DNA of 64,000 nucleotides, from assembly GCA_026120035.1 (NCBI GenBank), contig JALRME010000012.1, positions 682,001 to 746,000 on the forward strand, read 5' to 3'. The translations under genes were made by a program, and so were the position numbers. Position 1 is the first letter of the stretch. The number at the start of each line of letters is the position of its first letter. This document shows, piece by piece, positions 22,750-35,442 of this stretch. The notes under the pieces were generated by a model. It saw only the letters and a program-made list of their open reading frames with translations. It was not told the DNA's origin and ran no database searches. This DNA comes from Coleophoma eucalyptorum. Its lineage: Eukaryota; Ascomycota; Leotiomycetes; Helotiales; Dermateaceae.

Positions 22750-23418
22750 ATAAATCATGACGGGCGGATGGATGGATGACTTGTACTATACATCATGGGA
22801 GATCTTTGTGGTGCTGCGAAGGCTTAGGGAGGCACCAAGGTAATGGTGTTTCAATTCAATTGCATGTCTTTTTCACATGAATTGCATCGTAGTTTACAAA
22901 GAAAAATTACCATCGAATCCTGGGACTCGACTTTATCTCTGACATTCTCCTAATATCATTAAGTAAAAATAGCTTTGAGAATCATAGACATCATCGCTGG
23001 TACAGTTTCCGGCTTCGAATCTGTAGAGAGCGTCATGTTTTGAAGTCACTTTGCGGAATGAATAGTTTTGGTTTAACCGTACATAATTTCACGCCGGCCT
23101 TCCATAAGATCCACCCAGACTTTGAACGTTCTCCGTAGCTTGACTTTCGAAAAAGTTCAACTTATTGACTTTGCCCAGATCTGCGAGGATTGTGACTGGC
23201 TAGGGTACATGTCGCTCTTGATGTCCTTTACTAGTATGTCGAAGCACATGGTCTGGACGTCTTTGAGGCGATATCATACAGTCGCTGTATCTGTTGGAGC
23301 TTAGATAATAAAAGGATTGGTATATCCTAGTCAAGACTTAGTGGTCCGATCCAAGATCTGTTTTATTGTGCGTCTATGAACAGATATCTAGTCTCCAACC
23401 TTTCGACAAATCGTCCTC
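22750..23418. other. Convergent 3' spacer, PRE7 / M16 peptidase
   Basis: 669 bases of 3' UTR and spacer. A 60-codon frame at 23122 has no supporting features. Nothing else seen. Confidence 0.55.
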
Positions 23419-26400
23419 TCACAGTTCTTCACTCGAATCACTTTCATCACCTCCCTCATCGGATCCATCAATATCCATAGAATCAAGATCACTCTCTTCC
23501 TCACTGCCGTCAAAGAGGCCCTCTGGGTAAGAGAGAGCAGGTGCATGGTTGTCCCCAAGCCCATAATAATCCTCAAAGTCAGATAGTGGCTTTACCTGTG
23601 TCTTGAAGCCAGATTCTGTGAACCCCTTGACAATTGCCTGGAAATAAATAACATTAGTAAAGTGTATCACGGCGAAGAAAAGAAAAAGAAAGGATAAACA
23701 CGAACCTCTTGGGTAGCAGGCGAGCAGGTAACAACTACGTTCGCTTTGCCGGGGAGGAAAACTGGCAGAAGGTACTTATTCATGGCTTCCTTGATTTGTT
23801 CAACCCCTACAGCCCGGACCGCCTTTAGCATTCGTGGGTTGTAATCAGACGTAACTCCTCTAATGACACTGTTGATGAAGTTTAATTGGCCAGCCGCTGC
23901 CATGGTTGGCTGTTCGTCAGCCATAGCGACCACAATACCACTGATGGCACCCTCGAGAGCGTATTCCTCGAATGTCTCTTTGCCACAGAGATAATTCTCG
24001 ATGATAGCCTTTCCAGCAGCGAACGCCCGGTAAGCGTCTGGCGAACGGTATACTTTGAACTGAAGAAAGCCACCTTCCAAATCTCGACCAAATGAAGCAC
24101 CATATGCTAGGCCTGTACCACGAATAGCGGTCCACAGAGGACCTTCAACAGCCTCTAGGAATGAGATCGCAACAAGGAGGGCTGGTAAAGAGGGATCATC
24201 ATAAGACGTTGGTCCTCGTACAGTAGACATGCAGAAGGAAGAGTCAATAGGTGGCATTGGAACGACAACAGCACCGTAAGAGCCAGGATTCTGGCCATCC
24301 GGGCTAAGACGTGAAGACTGCTTGATGATTGGGAGTAGAGGTGCTTCAGGTCCAAGCTGATCGACAAGTGGCTTCCAAGCGCCAACAGGATTTGGTAAAG
24401 TTTCCACATTGGCGATGACCAGAGCACGTATATTATGGAACTTGAAAAGGCAGGTCCGGATGGAATTGAACCAAGAAAGTGTAACTTCAGTGTCGAAATC
24501 GATAAGCTTCTTCAGTCGTTTCATGTAAACAGACTTAACCAAGGTTCCTCGTGCTTTGGTAATGGAGTCCTTGCTTAGATGGATCATGGCGTCGACAGCA
24601 TACATCATACTGTTGCCACTTCGCTTTGAGTCAGGAATGTCTGCAAGGATTTTCGTGATTCCAGCCTTGAGTCTCGTCTTATCAAATATGCTATCAAACA
24701 TCATTGTGCGAATCCATTCGATAGCGGTGGCATACTTATCCGGCTCAATTTGGAACTGAATGACAACTCCCTCAGCATCTCCCACACGACCTCCACCAGC
24801 CATGGAATAGCTAATTGTGTCTTGTTCAAGTTCTGTGACTACTTGCTCGAAATCCACCACCCCGTTCTCGCGTGCGATAGGAGTGTTGAAGAAGTTATCG
24901 AGGAATATCGGTAGAATCGGCTTCAGAGTCTTTGGAAGCTCGCTAGTTCCGATTAAGAGAGAGATATGGACAAAATTAGTAGGAACATGTTCGAATTGAA
25001 TGAAGAGTGGAGTCTGTTCATCCTGAGCGTCGATTAACTGCTGAATTTTGTTTGATGGTATACCGTCTATTTTTGCAAGGCCGGATCGTGCAGTGATGGA
25101 CTCAATGAAGTGAATTGAATCCACACCAGGCACTGGCCACTTCTGAAGAAGAGAAGCAGGAATTTCGAGGTCATTTTTTGCAATTGCTGCTGATAATTTT
25201 TCCGCTAACTTTTGCAAACCAACTGGCCCAAGTTCCTCTTTTCTCTTTGCAATACGGGCCTCTTCTTGTGCTTTGATACTGTCTGAAAGCTCCTTCGAGG
25301 GAGTGCCAAGAATAGAAACATGAGGAGCGTCGGTTATCCATTTTCGCAAGAAGGTTCTCCAATCTTCGTCACCCCAGGCCTCAAGCTTCACGTATTCCTT
25401 GATCGTTCCAAGATCTTTCAAGGTCGACCCGTCGCGCTTCCCAAATAAATGATCATTGATAATTCCTGTGGCATAGAAGCTTGATGAGCTCTCTGCTTGG
25501 AATTTTAGTTGGCGCAATTCGCGCTTCAAACAATCAGACATGTAATTCATGTCTATTGGCTTGGATGCGACCTCTTCTAGAAGTTCGAAAAGTCGTTTTT
25601 CAACATGCGCAAGTTTCTTGGTTGCAACACCAGTAGGCTGAAACCAAATCACGGTGCTAGGTCTTGAGTCCCACCAGAAGCCGATGGAGCTGGCAAGCTC
25701 TTCCTTCTCAACCATGACATTCTCCAGGATTGAGACCGAAGATCCCGCTAGGTATGTAAGAAGCACATTAAGAGCTGCCGTCTGCACTGGATCGTTGCAG
25801 TCTGGACCGAACATCCCTACTAGAATCTCCCCTGACGATTCGTCTTCCTCAGGAAATTTAACTGTCTCAATGATTGTTTCTTTTAAGGGAGGTGCTTGTG
25901 GGGAGTCAACCCACGGTCTGTTTGACAGTCAGAATAGCTCGGTCCAAAATGAAGAATACACTGACCTCTTGAAGGGGGCATCCGGGGGAGGAATATCATC
26001 AAGGATGCTCTCCTCGAAACTGTCCAAAATCTCGAACAACTGGTCATGGTCTATCTCTCCAATAAGAACAAGACATAAGTTCTTCGGTTGGTACATTTCG
26101 CGATGAAAGGCTCGGATTCGCTCAGCGGTAAGAACCCTCAACTGCTCCATTAGTCCACCAGTTTCATATCTGAAGCCCACACCCTCTGGATAAAGTAACT
26201 GACGAGCTCTAATATCCATAATCTCCCCGCCGTTGTTTTGGACGCCTTGCATTTCCGAGTACACAACACCAGCATCATTTCCTTCGCCATCAACATGATG
26301 AACCTCTGTATAGCATCCCTCATCCGTGAGGGTTGGCAAGATTACATGTTCAAGATAGACAGGTAGAATTTGGGCAAACCCTTCCCAACCAGCAGTATCT

Positions 26401-26723
26401 AAAGTGTATGCTGTGTGATCTGTTGCTGTCCATGCATTCGTGTTCGAATATGCCCTCGTGGCAAGCTTGTCAAGAATACCTTTATACTGGTAACTTTTTG
26501 AGCCCATAAATACCAGATGTTCCAGAGTATGAGGTGACCCAGAGTCATCAAAAATTTCCGTGGCTAGCGCAAAATATCCATTGACTTTGGGGCCTTTCTG
26601 GTCGACGAGGACCACATGCATCCCTGTACGCTCCGAGACACATTGGGAAATTGTTATAGGTGCATAATCCGTTTGGAACTTTTGAATCGTCCGGAAATGC
26701 GTGTTCTTAATCTGTCCAGGCAT
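23419..26723 (-). CDS. M16C-family zinc metallopeptidase (yeast YOL098C/Sdd3-like), 1062 aa
   Basis: Inverzincin peptidase of the insulinase/presequence-protease clan. Three exons: 25966-26723, 23706-25917, 23419-23637. Introns are GTCAGT...AACAG and GTTCGT...TCCAG. The zinc site HTLEH is at residues 65-69 (His65 and His69 bind metal, Glu68 is the base). The third ligand is probably Glu157 in VVYSEMQG. An N-terminal catalytic half is followed by an inactive M16 repeat with FEHVPTNFVHISLLI and GPTSYDDPSLPALLVAISFLEAVEGPLW-like blocks, here split across domains 3 and 4. There is no cleavable mitochondrial presequence. The yeast relative is about 1037 aa, so the length fits. The last 30 residues are strongly acidic (EEESDLDSMDIDGSDEGGDE). 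The substrate is unknown. Divergent from the ZW10/Dsl1 gene. Confidence 0.9.
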
Positions 26724-27794
26724 CTTCAGGGTTTCAGAGAAGAACGGCCGGAGCGCAACTTGCTTAAACTGAGCGATGTGAGTCTCCCTGAGAGTGTATT
26801 AGATAAGATTGTCCAAGGTTAAAAAATTAATCCATGTAGGAGTTTTGAGAAACCGAAAAATGGTAGAAGATCAGTGATTAAGGCGTCTACATATTCGTTT
26901 TGCTAGGGTACGACAGCCTGATTCGATGAGCGTGACATTGAACACACAACTCACAAGCGCAACTACGCTGACTTTATCGTGACACTGGTCTGGCGGGTTT
27001 CAAAGTACTGCTTTGTTACAAGTAGAACTTTCTCTCATGAAAGTTTCTAAGCATACCAGTCTAATTCTTGGATCAGATAAAGAGAAATAGCAAGTATCGG
27101 CAAGAAGGCTGTGATAACAAGAGCACTACGGGCCATGCGAAACCTTGACATGGCATCCGAAAACGTAGTAAGGCTAGCACAGTTCGAGATATATTATGGA
27201 TGAAATTAAAGGAAGAGAAGAGTAAAGGACTGCCTTCAAAAAGTCTTGAAAGCTGTCATACCTTGATGTTATGCCTGCAAGGCGCCGCCAATGATGTAGT
27301 GTCAGCCTGGCCGCGTAGTGGTGAGATGTTACTGCGGGGAGATGCGGTGCTTTTTTTTCTTTAGCTACGGTGATGGTCAAGGCCACAACGCTCTCTGCAA
27401 GGCTTCCAAGGAGTGAGGTCTGTTTGAGGACAAAAGTGAGACCGTTGAGGCTGGCTTGAGTTGTGCACCTTTATTACATTTCACTGGCGAAGTCCCATAG
27501 AACAATGCTATGGAGCAAAATGGATCTCATTGGCTTCTTACGCGCTGGAAGCCGCCACATTTCTACCGATCATAGCCCGGCGTGTATCGCGCTTGTTGCG
27601 GTCGTCATTGCCAAATATGTTGAAAGCTGGGAACAACTCTACTATAGCTGTCTCTATATCTTTTATAAGTCAGTTTCTTCTCACGAAGTTTCATACAAGA
27701 TGTTTTTGTGGACCACCATATCGAAGACCAATCCATAATTATCATCCATCTGCACCGAGTTGGACCCACTACATCAGTTTTCGGCTTCTCCAAC
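26724..27794. other. Divergent promoter region, M16 peptidase / ZW10-Dsl1
   Basis: 1.07 kb between start codons. It contains a 9-base A run on the minus-reading strand near 27350 and short frames only. A 132-codon + frame at 27461-27859 overlaps the tether gene's first exon in another frame and is dismissed. Confidence 0.5.
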
Positions 27795-30698
27795 ATGTCT
27801 TCCACCAATGTGCTTGGAAACACTTTGCTTCAATTCTCTCGAGATGGAATTTTCCCTGAAGACGAAGCTATATCCGCTGCCACACTAGAGACTTCTGCCC
27901 TGCCAGCAGCTTTACAGGTCTTGCAGAACGCCAAAGATGAGCTAGAAGTAGGTGAATACTAGACGATAAACACTATCCATTCAGTGGCACAGATTGAACA
28001 GATACTGACATTTATGGTGTCGCAGGCAGAAGTCCGCCAGATAAGCCGTGACCAACCCACTGACGTCGATCTCTGGATTGAGAATGCTCAAGGCATCCAG
28101 GATGACATCCGGCAGACCAAAAGTCTCGCCAGCGAGATTGTACGAGAGGCAGAAGCAGGGGACCAGAGGATTGAGGATATGAAGGATAAAGAAATTCATG
28201 TCGAGTTCTTATCAAGAGAGGCCTTGTTCAACGATCAGCTTTTGGAGACACTTAAGTCTATCAAGTCTGCGAATCAGCTTATGGATGAGGCACAGCAAGC
28301 AGCGGCCGAAAGCAAGCTCATCGATGCGGTCAACATTTTGAAGCGTAAGCGTGGTGTACTATCTTGTTGATACCAGCAAGAACTGATACTGTTTCAGAGG
28401 CCAAGGCCGCCATCGATGCTATTAGAATTGATAGAACTGCACGCGCAAAGACGTTACTGCATCTCCGCCACGAAGATCTACACTCTAAGCTTCATGAAGC
28501 ACTTACCAAGATATGGGGGGCTTTGGTGGAGTTCCGCCACGAGGAGAGATCTTTATACATACACCATAAACTTGATGGTAGGCTGTTGAACCCTTATAAT
28601 ACAGTGGAGAATAGCTTATTTTAGCAAGGCGTTGGAATGGACCTTGACCAGGCAATCCTTGGCCTGGAGTGTTTCAATGACGTTGGAAACAGTGTCCAGA
28701 AATTATCGCGGCAACTAAACGATATTATAATCAGACATCGAACAGATTTACATGGTTTACCCGAAGGCCAGTCTTTGGCGACTATTGAAGTCGAGGGAGT
28801 AGGTACTGGTGGCAGATGTGCCAAGTTTGTTTACATAGCCTCTGCTAACAAGTTCTAGGAATGCCTGAAGTTAGGTAAACAAACCGTTGACCGCAATGTG
28901 AAGTCATTGTTTCAAGACCTTGAAGCCATTGTCAAGTATCTTTCAGACAATTTGCCCGCCGAATTTGCAAAAAAACTTACTGAGGCTATTTTCCCATCAT
29001 TAGCAGCACGCATTGAGCAGGACTGGTTACGAACTTGCATCCCGGTATCTTTGGATGCGATGACTGAGTATCAAAGCCTTTTAGCGTGCGTTTCGGATTT
29101 TGCCACAATGCTTGATAAGATGCAGATAATGGGATCAGGGCCCTTTCATGAGTGGGTTCAGGGCGCCTCTAAGAATTGGCTCGTCAAAAGAAGGGATGAT
29201 GCCATGGATTGTATTCGCAATAAGCTTGCCTGTGGTATAGGCAAGCCTAAGCAAGCCATCCATATCGAAAAGGCTATGGTTACTAAGGACGAGAGTCTGC
29301 AACTAGGCTTGAATCACCAGAATAGCAATTCCGCACAAGAAGCAGATGAATGGGCTGCCTGGGGTAGCGATGACGAATGTGACGTTGAACAACCCCAACG
29401 TTCTCTTAGTCCAGATATAGGCCGAGTTCAGACCGAAGCAAGTGGAGACGCAGATGACGACGTTGCTGACTCTTGGGGAGATGTCTGGGACATTGACGAT
29501 GTACAACAAGAGCCAGAGCCATCAGCGCAGATATCAACCGCTAGGCGACCTTCCTTGAAACCAAAAGAGAAGGAATTAAGTTTGTCAGAGATGTACACAA
29601 TATCATCCATCCCAGACCACGTAGTTGGAACCATCAAGCGAGTTCTTGAGGATGCCGCAACCCTTTCTAAGGAAGAGTATGTATCTATCGATTCGTCCCT
29701 AGTAGTCGAATTTGACAACTAACTGCAATAGAAATTCTGCGCTTCCAGTTGCTCCTGCAGCAATGGGTTTGTTCAACCTTCCTGCTTTTATTTTAGCGAT
29801 GTATCGATCCGTCTCTCCACTTTGTTATGGCGCAGATGAGAAAATGTTAGAGACCTTGAAGGGAAACGTGGACATCACTAATCTTTTATTAGGTATCTTT
29901 ACACTGATTCAATATACATGGCGGATGAACTCAAGGATTACAGCGCGAAGTGGTTCACGCGGGAGGATATACCCGCAAAAGCCCAGAAGAGGATGAAACT
30001 TGATGCGGATATTAAGACTCTGGAAAACTTTGGCAAAAGATCATATATCGAAGTAATGAACCTTCATAAAACAGTTATCAAGGATCTTATGGGAGGTATG
30101 TCGAAGTTGATTTACTTTCACTCACCTTATGCACCTACAGCTTTAAGTACCCTGATCAACACAGAGCTGACAATCATCAGGAGCCCAAAACTTTCTTCAG
30201 ACTGAGGGCCAAGACCTTGCTCCTGAAGTTGAAGATAATGCGAAGAATGTGGTAACCCATGTAAAAAGACAAGCACAAGTCTGGAAGCCGCTACTTCCAA
30301 AGTCAGCATGGGCTCAAGCAGTTGGGTCGCTCGCTAATGTTGCAGCGACGAAACTAGTACAAGACGTTGCAGATCTTGACTCGCTTTCTGTCGATGCAGC
30401 AGAGAGTACGGCGCGCGTGATCGAAGAGATTACCACTCTCGACGAGCTGTTCGTTGCAGATGGCAGTGAAATGCCTCTCACATCACAGTATGCTGATCAA
30501 TGGCTCAAGCTTCAGTTCTTAAGCCAAGTTCTACAAAGCAACCAGAACGATATCCGATACATGTGGTTCGAAAGCGATCTGAGCCTCTACTTTTCTGCCC
30601 AGGAGGTCAAAGACTTGATCCAGCTGAGTTTTGCTGAAAACGCTGGTCAAAAATTACTCATCAAAGAAATTTTAGCCCGGCCATTTCCACGAGAGTAG
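27795..30698 (+). CDS. ZW10/Dsl1-type vesicle tether subunit, 824 aa
   Basis: Subunit of the ER-tethering NRZ/Dsl1 complex that receives COPI vesicles from the Golgi; animal ZW10 also acts at kinetochores. Eight exons: 27795-27947, 28026-28344, 28398-28577, 28629-28798, 28859-29676, 29732-29845, 29893-30095, 30181-30698, summing to exactly 825 codons. Two junctions needed care. Exon 4 uses a CAAG acceptor. Intron 6 starts at GTTAGAG (29846), restoring the conserved LCYGADEKM-YLYTDSIYMADELKDY segment. The N-terminal 300 residues are coiled-coil/helical (EVRQISRDQ, IQDDIRQTKSLASEIV). The middle contains an acidic WAAWGSDDE loop, then the conserved NSALPVAPAAMGLFNLPAFILAMYR block. The C-terminus YFSAQEVKDLIQLSFAEN is the tether-family end. 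No membrane segment. Confidence 0.88.
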
Positions 30699-30879
30699 GT
30701 ATTGATTCTGTATGATTAGACACAAACGTAAGAGTTTTAAGCATGGAGAGTATAGGACCAGCACAAGTGAGGAAAGACAATGATACCCGGACTAGAAATA
30801 TTACATCAGTTCATTTCCCAATCATGGATGAAACAATTGTCTCTTGGAATGATTCTACATTTATGAATTCCCAAAAAGG

Positions 30880-32660
30880 TTATTTAGAGCGACTGATAAT
30901 ATCTGCAGCTTGTTCAGCCAGAGCATAAACTGCAACCTGTAAGTGAGCAGCAATAGGCACGGGGAGTACGCTAGCATCAACAACTCTCAAACCTCTGATA
31001 CCGATTGCATTCAGCTCGGTATCGACAACTCTACCCATAGCAGCAGTGCCACCGGGATGATAAGCCGTGGTTGCGAACGCAGCAACTCTATCCTCAAGTT
31101 CAGCATCAGTGGCACTCAAAATAGATTTATGTCCTTCCGCAACAACCTCGTTCTCACAGAACACCTTGCCTGCATTTGTCTTAAGCAATACTCTTGCAAG
31201 CTGTCGCATACCTGTTCGCATAGCTAGCTTGTCAATCGACGTGCTGAAGTACTTCGGATCGATCACTGGTGCATCTACAGGACTACTGCTGCTTATTGTC
31301 ACTCTTCCGCGGCTTGTCGGCATTAGACCTATTACTGTCCCGCTGATATGCGAGCCATCGAAAGGGATGACCGGGTTTGTTGCACTAGCTGCAGCGTAGA
31401 TGATAAGAGTCTCTACAAAGGCTCGATCCTGTACCAGTAAAGGATGATCAGCTGCTGGCTCCGAACCCTCGTCAGCTGCAATTGCAGAAATGAGCTCTTC
31501 TCGGGGCAATGTGGTCGACACAATCCAGTCGAGTGGAACACCAGTTCCAAATTCTGGCTCATTGAAGAGCGTATTGTTGCTTCCTATCGCAACACCCTGC
31601 ATTGCTACGGACGGGAGCAATTTCCAGAAGGTGCCCATCAACAAATGATCCCAGAGGTTAGCACCTACCTCTGGAGAATCGAGGACAAGTTCGATTCCCT
31701 TCTCAGCTAGGATTTCCTTTGGGCCAATTCCAGAAAGCATAAGAAGCTGGGGGGTGCGATAAGCACCACATGAAAGGATGACTTCTTTGCTCGCATACCT
31801 TTTCGTCCCATCTGCAAGCTCGATTCCAGTCGCGGTGGTAACGAAGATATCTGTAGAGAAGATGACGCGTTTCACCAAGCAGTTGGTAAGGACCGTAACT
31901 CCTTCGAGCGGATATACTGAGCTAGACAACTGGCGTAATCCATCTCGTCTATTCTCTTGCAGTTCCGCAAGCCCTAAAGGAGACCCGGCATTCCCATCAC
32001 CCCCTGGCAGTTCAGAGATCCCATTTTCGACCCAAGCTTGCTTTACACTGTCTCTCAAAGGAAATTTTCTTCCAGTGGATGAAACAGAAGCTGCAAAAAC
32101 TGGACCGGCAAACCCATGTTCGCCTGCATCAGCAGCAGGAGCCGTGTCCTCAGCTGAACAATACGTTTCCGTCTTTTTCATATATGGCAGCATATTCTTA
32201 TAACTCCAGCGCTCATCACCAACATGTTTGGCCCAGGAATCATAATCTTGAGCATCACCACGAAGCCACCCACCTTTCACACATTCATTAACGACAATAT
32301 CCCAAGCACTTAAACCACAAGAAATTCGTCAAGACACGGGAAGGTGGAAAGAGAAGAGCTCTTACAACTATTTATCGCCGTTGATCCACCAAGTGCCTTC
32401 CCAGCAGGCTGACTAAGGGTTCTATTTGCAAGATTGTGTTGCGGTACCGTGACGCCTTTCCAGTCAAGCTCCGAGCCAATGAGGAGGCTTGTGTTGGCTG
32501 CAGATGGAATGAGTTCATTCTTGGATACATCTGGCCCTGCCTCGACGAGGAGGATAGTACGGGTATGATCTTGTGAACGCAGTCGTGAGGCGAGGACTGA
32601 ACCTGCGAGACCACCACCGACGATTATATAATCCCAAGGCTTTGGACCTTTGACTGCCAT
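30880..32660 (-). CDS. GMC-family FAD-dependent alcohol/choline-type oxidoreductase, 562 aa
   Basis: Flavoprotein oxidising an alcohol group. Two exons: 32366-32660 and 30880-32273. The intron runs GTAAGA...GAAAG and yields STAINSCGWLRGD, a normal GMC block. The dinucleotide-binding motif IIVGGGLAGS is at residues 12-21, and the FAD-ribose Glu is at 40 (ILLVEAG). The GMC signature region GKALGGSTAIN is near residue 90. Catalytic His504 lies in AYHPGGTAAMG, and the second active-site His542 in PIAAHLQVAVYALAE. No secretion signal is visible, so it is probably intracellular, unlike secreted aryl-alcohol oxidases. The substrate cannot be read from sequence. A Zn2Cys6 regulator follows upstream on the same strand, which could be pathway-specific. 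The stop lies 181 bp from the convergent tether gene. Confidence 0.92.
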
Positions 32661-33807
32661 TGTTTGTAGGTTAGGGACGGGAACACGAATGGGATGGCGG
32701 GTTCAAGAGACTGGCGTCTAGAAAATGAGGGGGAACAATGGACATGTGGGGAAACTAGGATCGTGGCATAATTATTCTCTTGTAATTTATAACCTTCTCT
32801 ACTTTGCCATACATGCACTTGCCATGCATAGTACAAGAAGACCTGGTAAACAATAACCCTACGTAGCGTATTCTCTGAGGCAAGAAAAAGCATGACTTCT
32901 TCGTTTAATTTGCGGTGCGTTGTGTAATAATAAACAAGAAAGATGCATGCGTACCTTGGCGCGCCATTCTCAGATCTTTATCTCTAAATGCGAGGCGGTA
33001 TTTTCCCTTTGAGTATTGATTATGCAACGAACTAGAACTTCAAACAAGACTCTCTCATAAGTAAGGGCAGTACCGGATATTTATACATATTAGAGTACAA
33101 CAAAAAAGTAACTTTAAGGGGGCCAGGGCCAGGTAGTCCATACTCCTGTGAGGCTGAAAGTTTGTGCAGCTTACGTGAGAACATACCGCTGACAAAGCCT
33201 AATAATGGTGGATACCCGTCTATCGTGAGTTACATACAGCGTGGCATGTTCGAAGCCTGCATTATTGGCAACAAGTGGAACATACAGCCCTTGCGCTTTT
33301 TTGTCACCATCGTGTAAGTCGACGGGCGGAGATGATGTATTTTTAATTCTAAGCGAGCTTACTGTGATGGTTTGATACGGGCTTTTTGTTTGTTTTTCAT
33401 CATAGATGGAGGATTTCAGACGCATGGGTGATTGATAATTGGTTTTTTTGCTATAGCTTGTGACTAGTTGATCCATCTGCACTTGAAAATCTTGAATGTT
33501 TTAGCTATCTTTTAGTTTATTGGGCTTCTAGGGTATAATGCAGTGTAAGCTAGCTACCTCTGCACTATTCTGGTATTAGACTCCGTGGCCCCGAGATGGT
33601 ACCGCGGAAGCTTTAGGAGACCGGGAATAGTATTCTTTGGCTGATGTACGCGGGCATACAACTCGGATTGTGACGCATACGGATCTGCATTGGGTTGTGA
33701 GAGCATTTTGCCAGCCTTTAATAATGGCAAGGGTATCTTCACTCTGCAACTCTTCTTCACGTCTGTGCATTTTGGGCTGTAGATTTATTACAACTATCAG
33801 TAACCCT
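32661..33807. other. Promoter of the GMC gene and 3' flank of the regulator gene
   Basis: 1.15 kb. A 103-codon minus frame at 33171-33482 has no domain and is AT-rich. The sequence next to the GMC start is the likely promoter. I looked for CGG-N-CCG palindromes bound by Zn2Cys6 factors; none is clear. Confidence 0.5.
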
Positions 33808-35442
33808 TTATCCATATCTCCCACCCCTGTCTTCAATGACCATTGCAGATTCGGGGTCTGCAGGTAGCTATCACAAATCAATATACAAGGTGACACTACA
33901 AAAAGAGATAAAACTGGCTACTCACCTGAGCTAAGCCTAGTGGCCGAAGGTACTCTTCTTGAATGATGGCCATATTCTGGATCTCGTACTGAGCAGCCAG
34001 GAAGACTTCCTCGAAGTTTCCTTCTTCTGTCAAAGTCGAGATATTTTGGAGGAACTGCAAAGATGTTAGCAAAGAATTATATAAAAAGCAGCTGAGGCAG
34101 CCAAACCTGAAGCATGAGCATGATTTTTGCAGTTTGCATATTGCATCTCACGTCATTCAAGTCTCGCGGATTCTGTATGATAGCCTGGAACTGGAGGGGT
34201 AACAATTCTTGCAGCCTGATGATTTGCGTGGGAAGGTCGAGGAGAGGAGGCATGCCCATCACAGGTGTTCTTTTACAGATGAGAATGAGATGCTGCACCC
34301 AGACATATTCGAGGGTCTGGTAGATTGATGTCACGAAATTCCAGCCAGTCATCCAATGAGTCGTTGTGGGTTCCTCTTCCATTTCGTACGGGATGGCGAC
34401 GAGTAATTGATTATATGGGATACGAACCATCTGGCCTTGCACTACAGCTGCCTGGATCTCAATGCGGTACATCGCCCACATAAATCTGCGCCACACTTTA
34501 CGCTCCAAGGCGCTGAAGAAAATTGGCCACCGACGCTCGTCGGCAACATCATTATGAGCCAATAACGCATGGTAAAGACCAAGGTATTGATGGAACATTG
34601 CTTTCTTCTCCATTTTCCTAGCACAAAGCACAATGAGGCCTATAGAGCGTGCATACTCAAAGTCTTTGCAATTGCCGAGATCATTCGGGAGGACTTGCAG
34701 TGCTTCTTCTAGGAACTTTTCCGAAGTTGGTAGACTAGGTTGCTCTATAAGCTGTATAATTGGCGTAAACAGAGTCCGATCTTCAATATGTCTTGCACTC
34801 AAGGCTAGCAAGGCCATCAAAGTAACATACGAGGATCTTGAATGGGGGTATTTCGGATCACTCCAAAGACCACGAAATGTGTCCTCGTCGAAGAACGGAT
34901 ATCTAATTAGACAGTTATTCAACAAGGAGCAATGAGGATTGGCTGAGGCAAAAAATGAAAGCCGTTCAAGTAATGTAGAAAGAATGTACTTACAAAGGGA
35001 ATATAGTATCGAAGTAAACATCCACCAAGACAGTGAGCTGGAAACGATGGCCCAATCTCCGCTCACCGATTCTCCCAACCCAATCGAGATCAGATTCATC
35101 ATCAACCCTCCTACACCGTTCCCTCAAATCATCAGGCTGCTTTTCATCCTGCGCGAGAAAAGTGGTCTGCACGGGGATATTGAACCGGTTAAACTCAACT
35201 GTCGTCCCTACCGTCTCCCCATTCGCAGGAGATGATTTGGTTGGTTTCTTGCCACGCTTGACCACTTTGCGCGTACTGGTGCACTCGGTATGATACTCGA
35301 TACACGTTGCGCAGGAATTGCCAGGCGGTTCTGTAGGTCTGCATTTCAGGCCTCGACGATGGCAGAAATCGCAAGCTCGAGTGGCTCGCCGTTGCTTGAC
35401 TTTAGGAACTGCGCCTACTTCCGACATGTTGGAGTTTGACAA
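33808..35442 (-). CDS. Zn2Cys6 fungal transcription factor, 477 aa
   Basis: Fungal-specific binuclear zinc-cluster regulator. Four exons: 34994-35442, 34107-34902, 33926-34054, 33808-33867, totalling 478 codons with the stop. The zinc cluster has Cys24, 27, 34, 44, 47 and 54 (spacing 2-6-9-2-6) within ACDFCHRRGLKC. It is followed by a basic linker KVVKRGKKPTK. The middle and C-terminal parts (TIFPLYPFFDEDTFRGLW, LLALSARHIEDRTLF, YARSIGLIVLCARK, WRRFMWAMYRIE) match the fungal_trans middle homology region. The C-terminus is short and ends DRGGRYG. The last two exons (129 and 60 nt) are small and their splice sites carry the main uncertainty. The target is unknown, but the adjacent GMC oxidoreductase is a natural candidate. 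Confidence 0.86.

Noticed and set aside
29840..29935. Apparent frameshift in the ZW10/Dsl1 gene
   Set aside because: A 47-nt intron starting at GTTAGAG (29846) and ending TTATTAG (29892) restores the conserved frame, so no mutation is needed.
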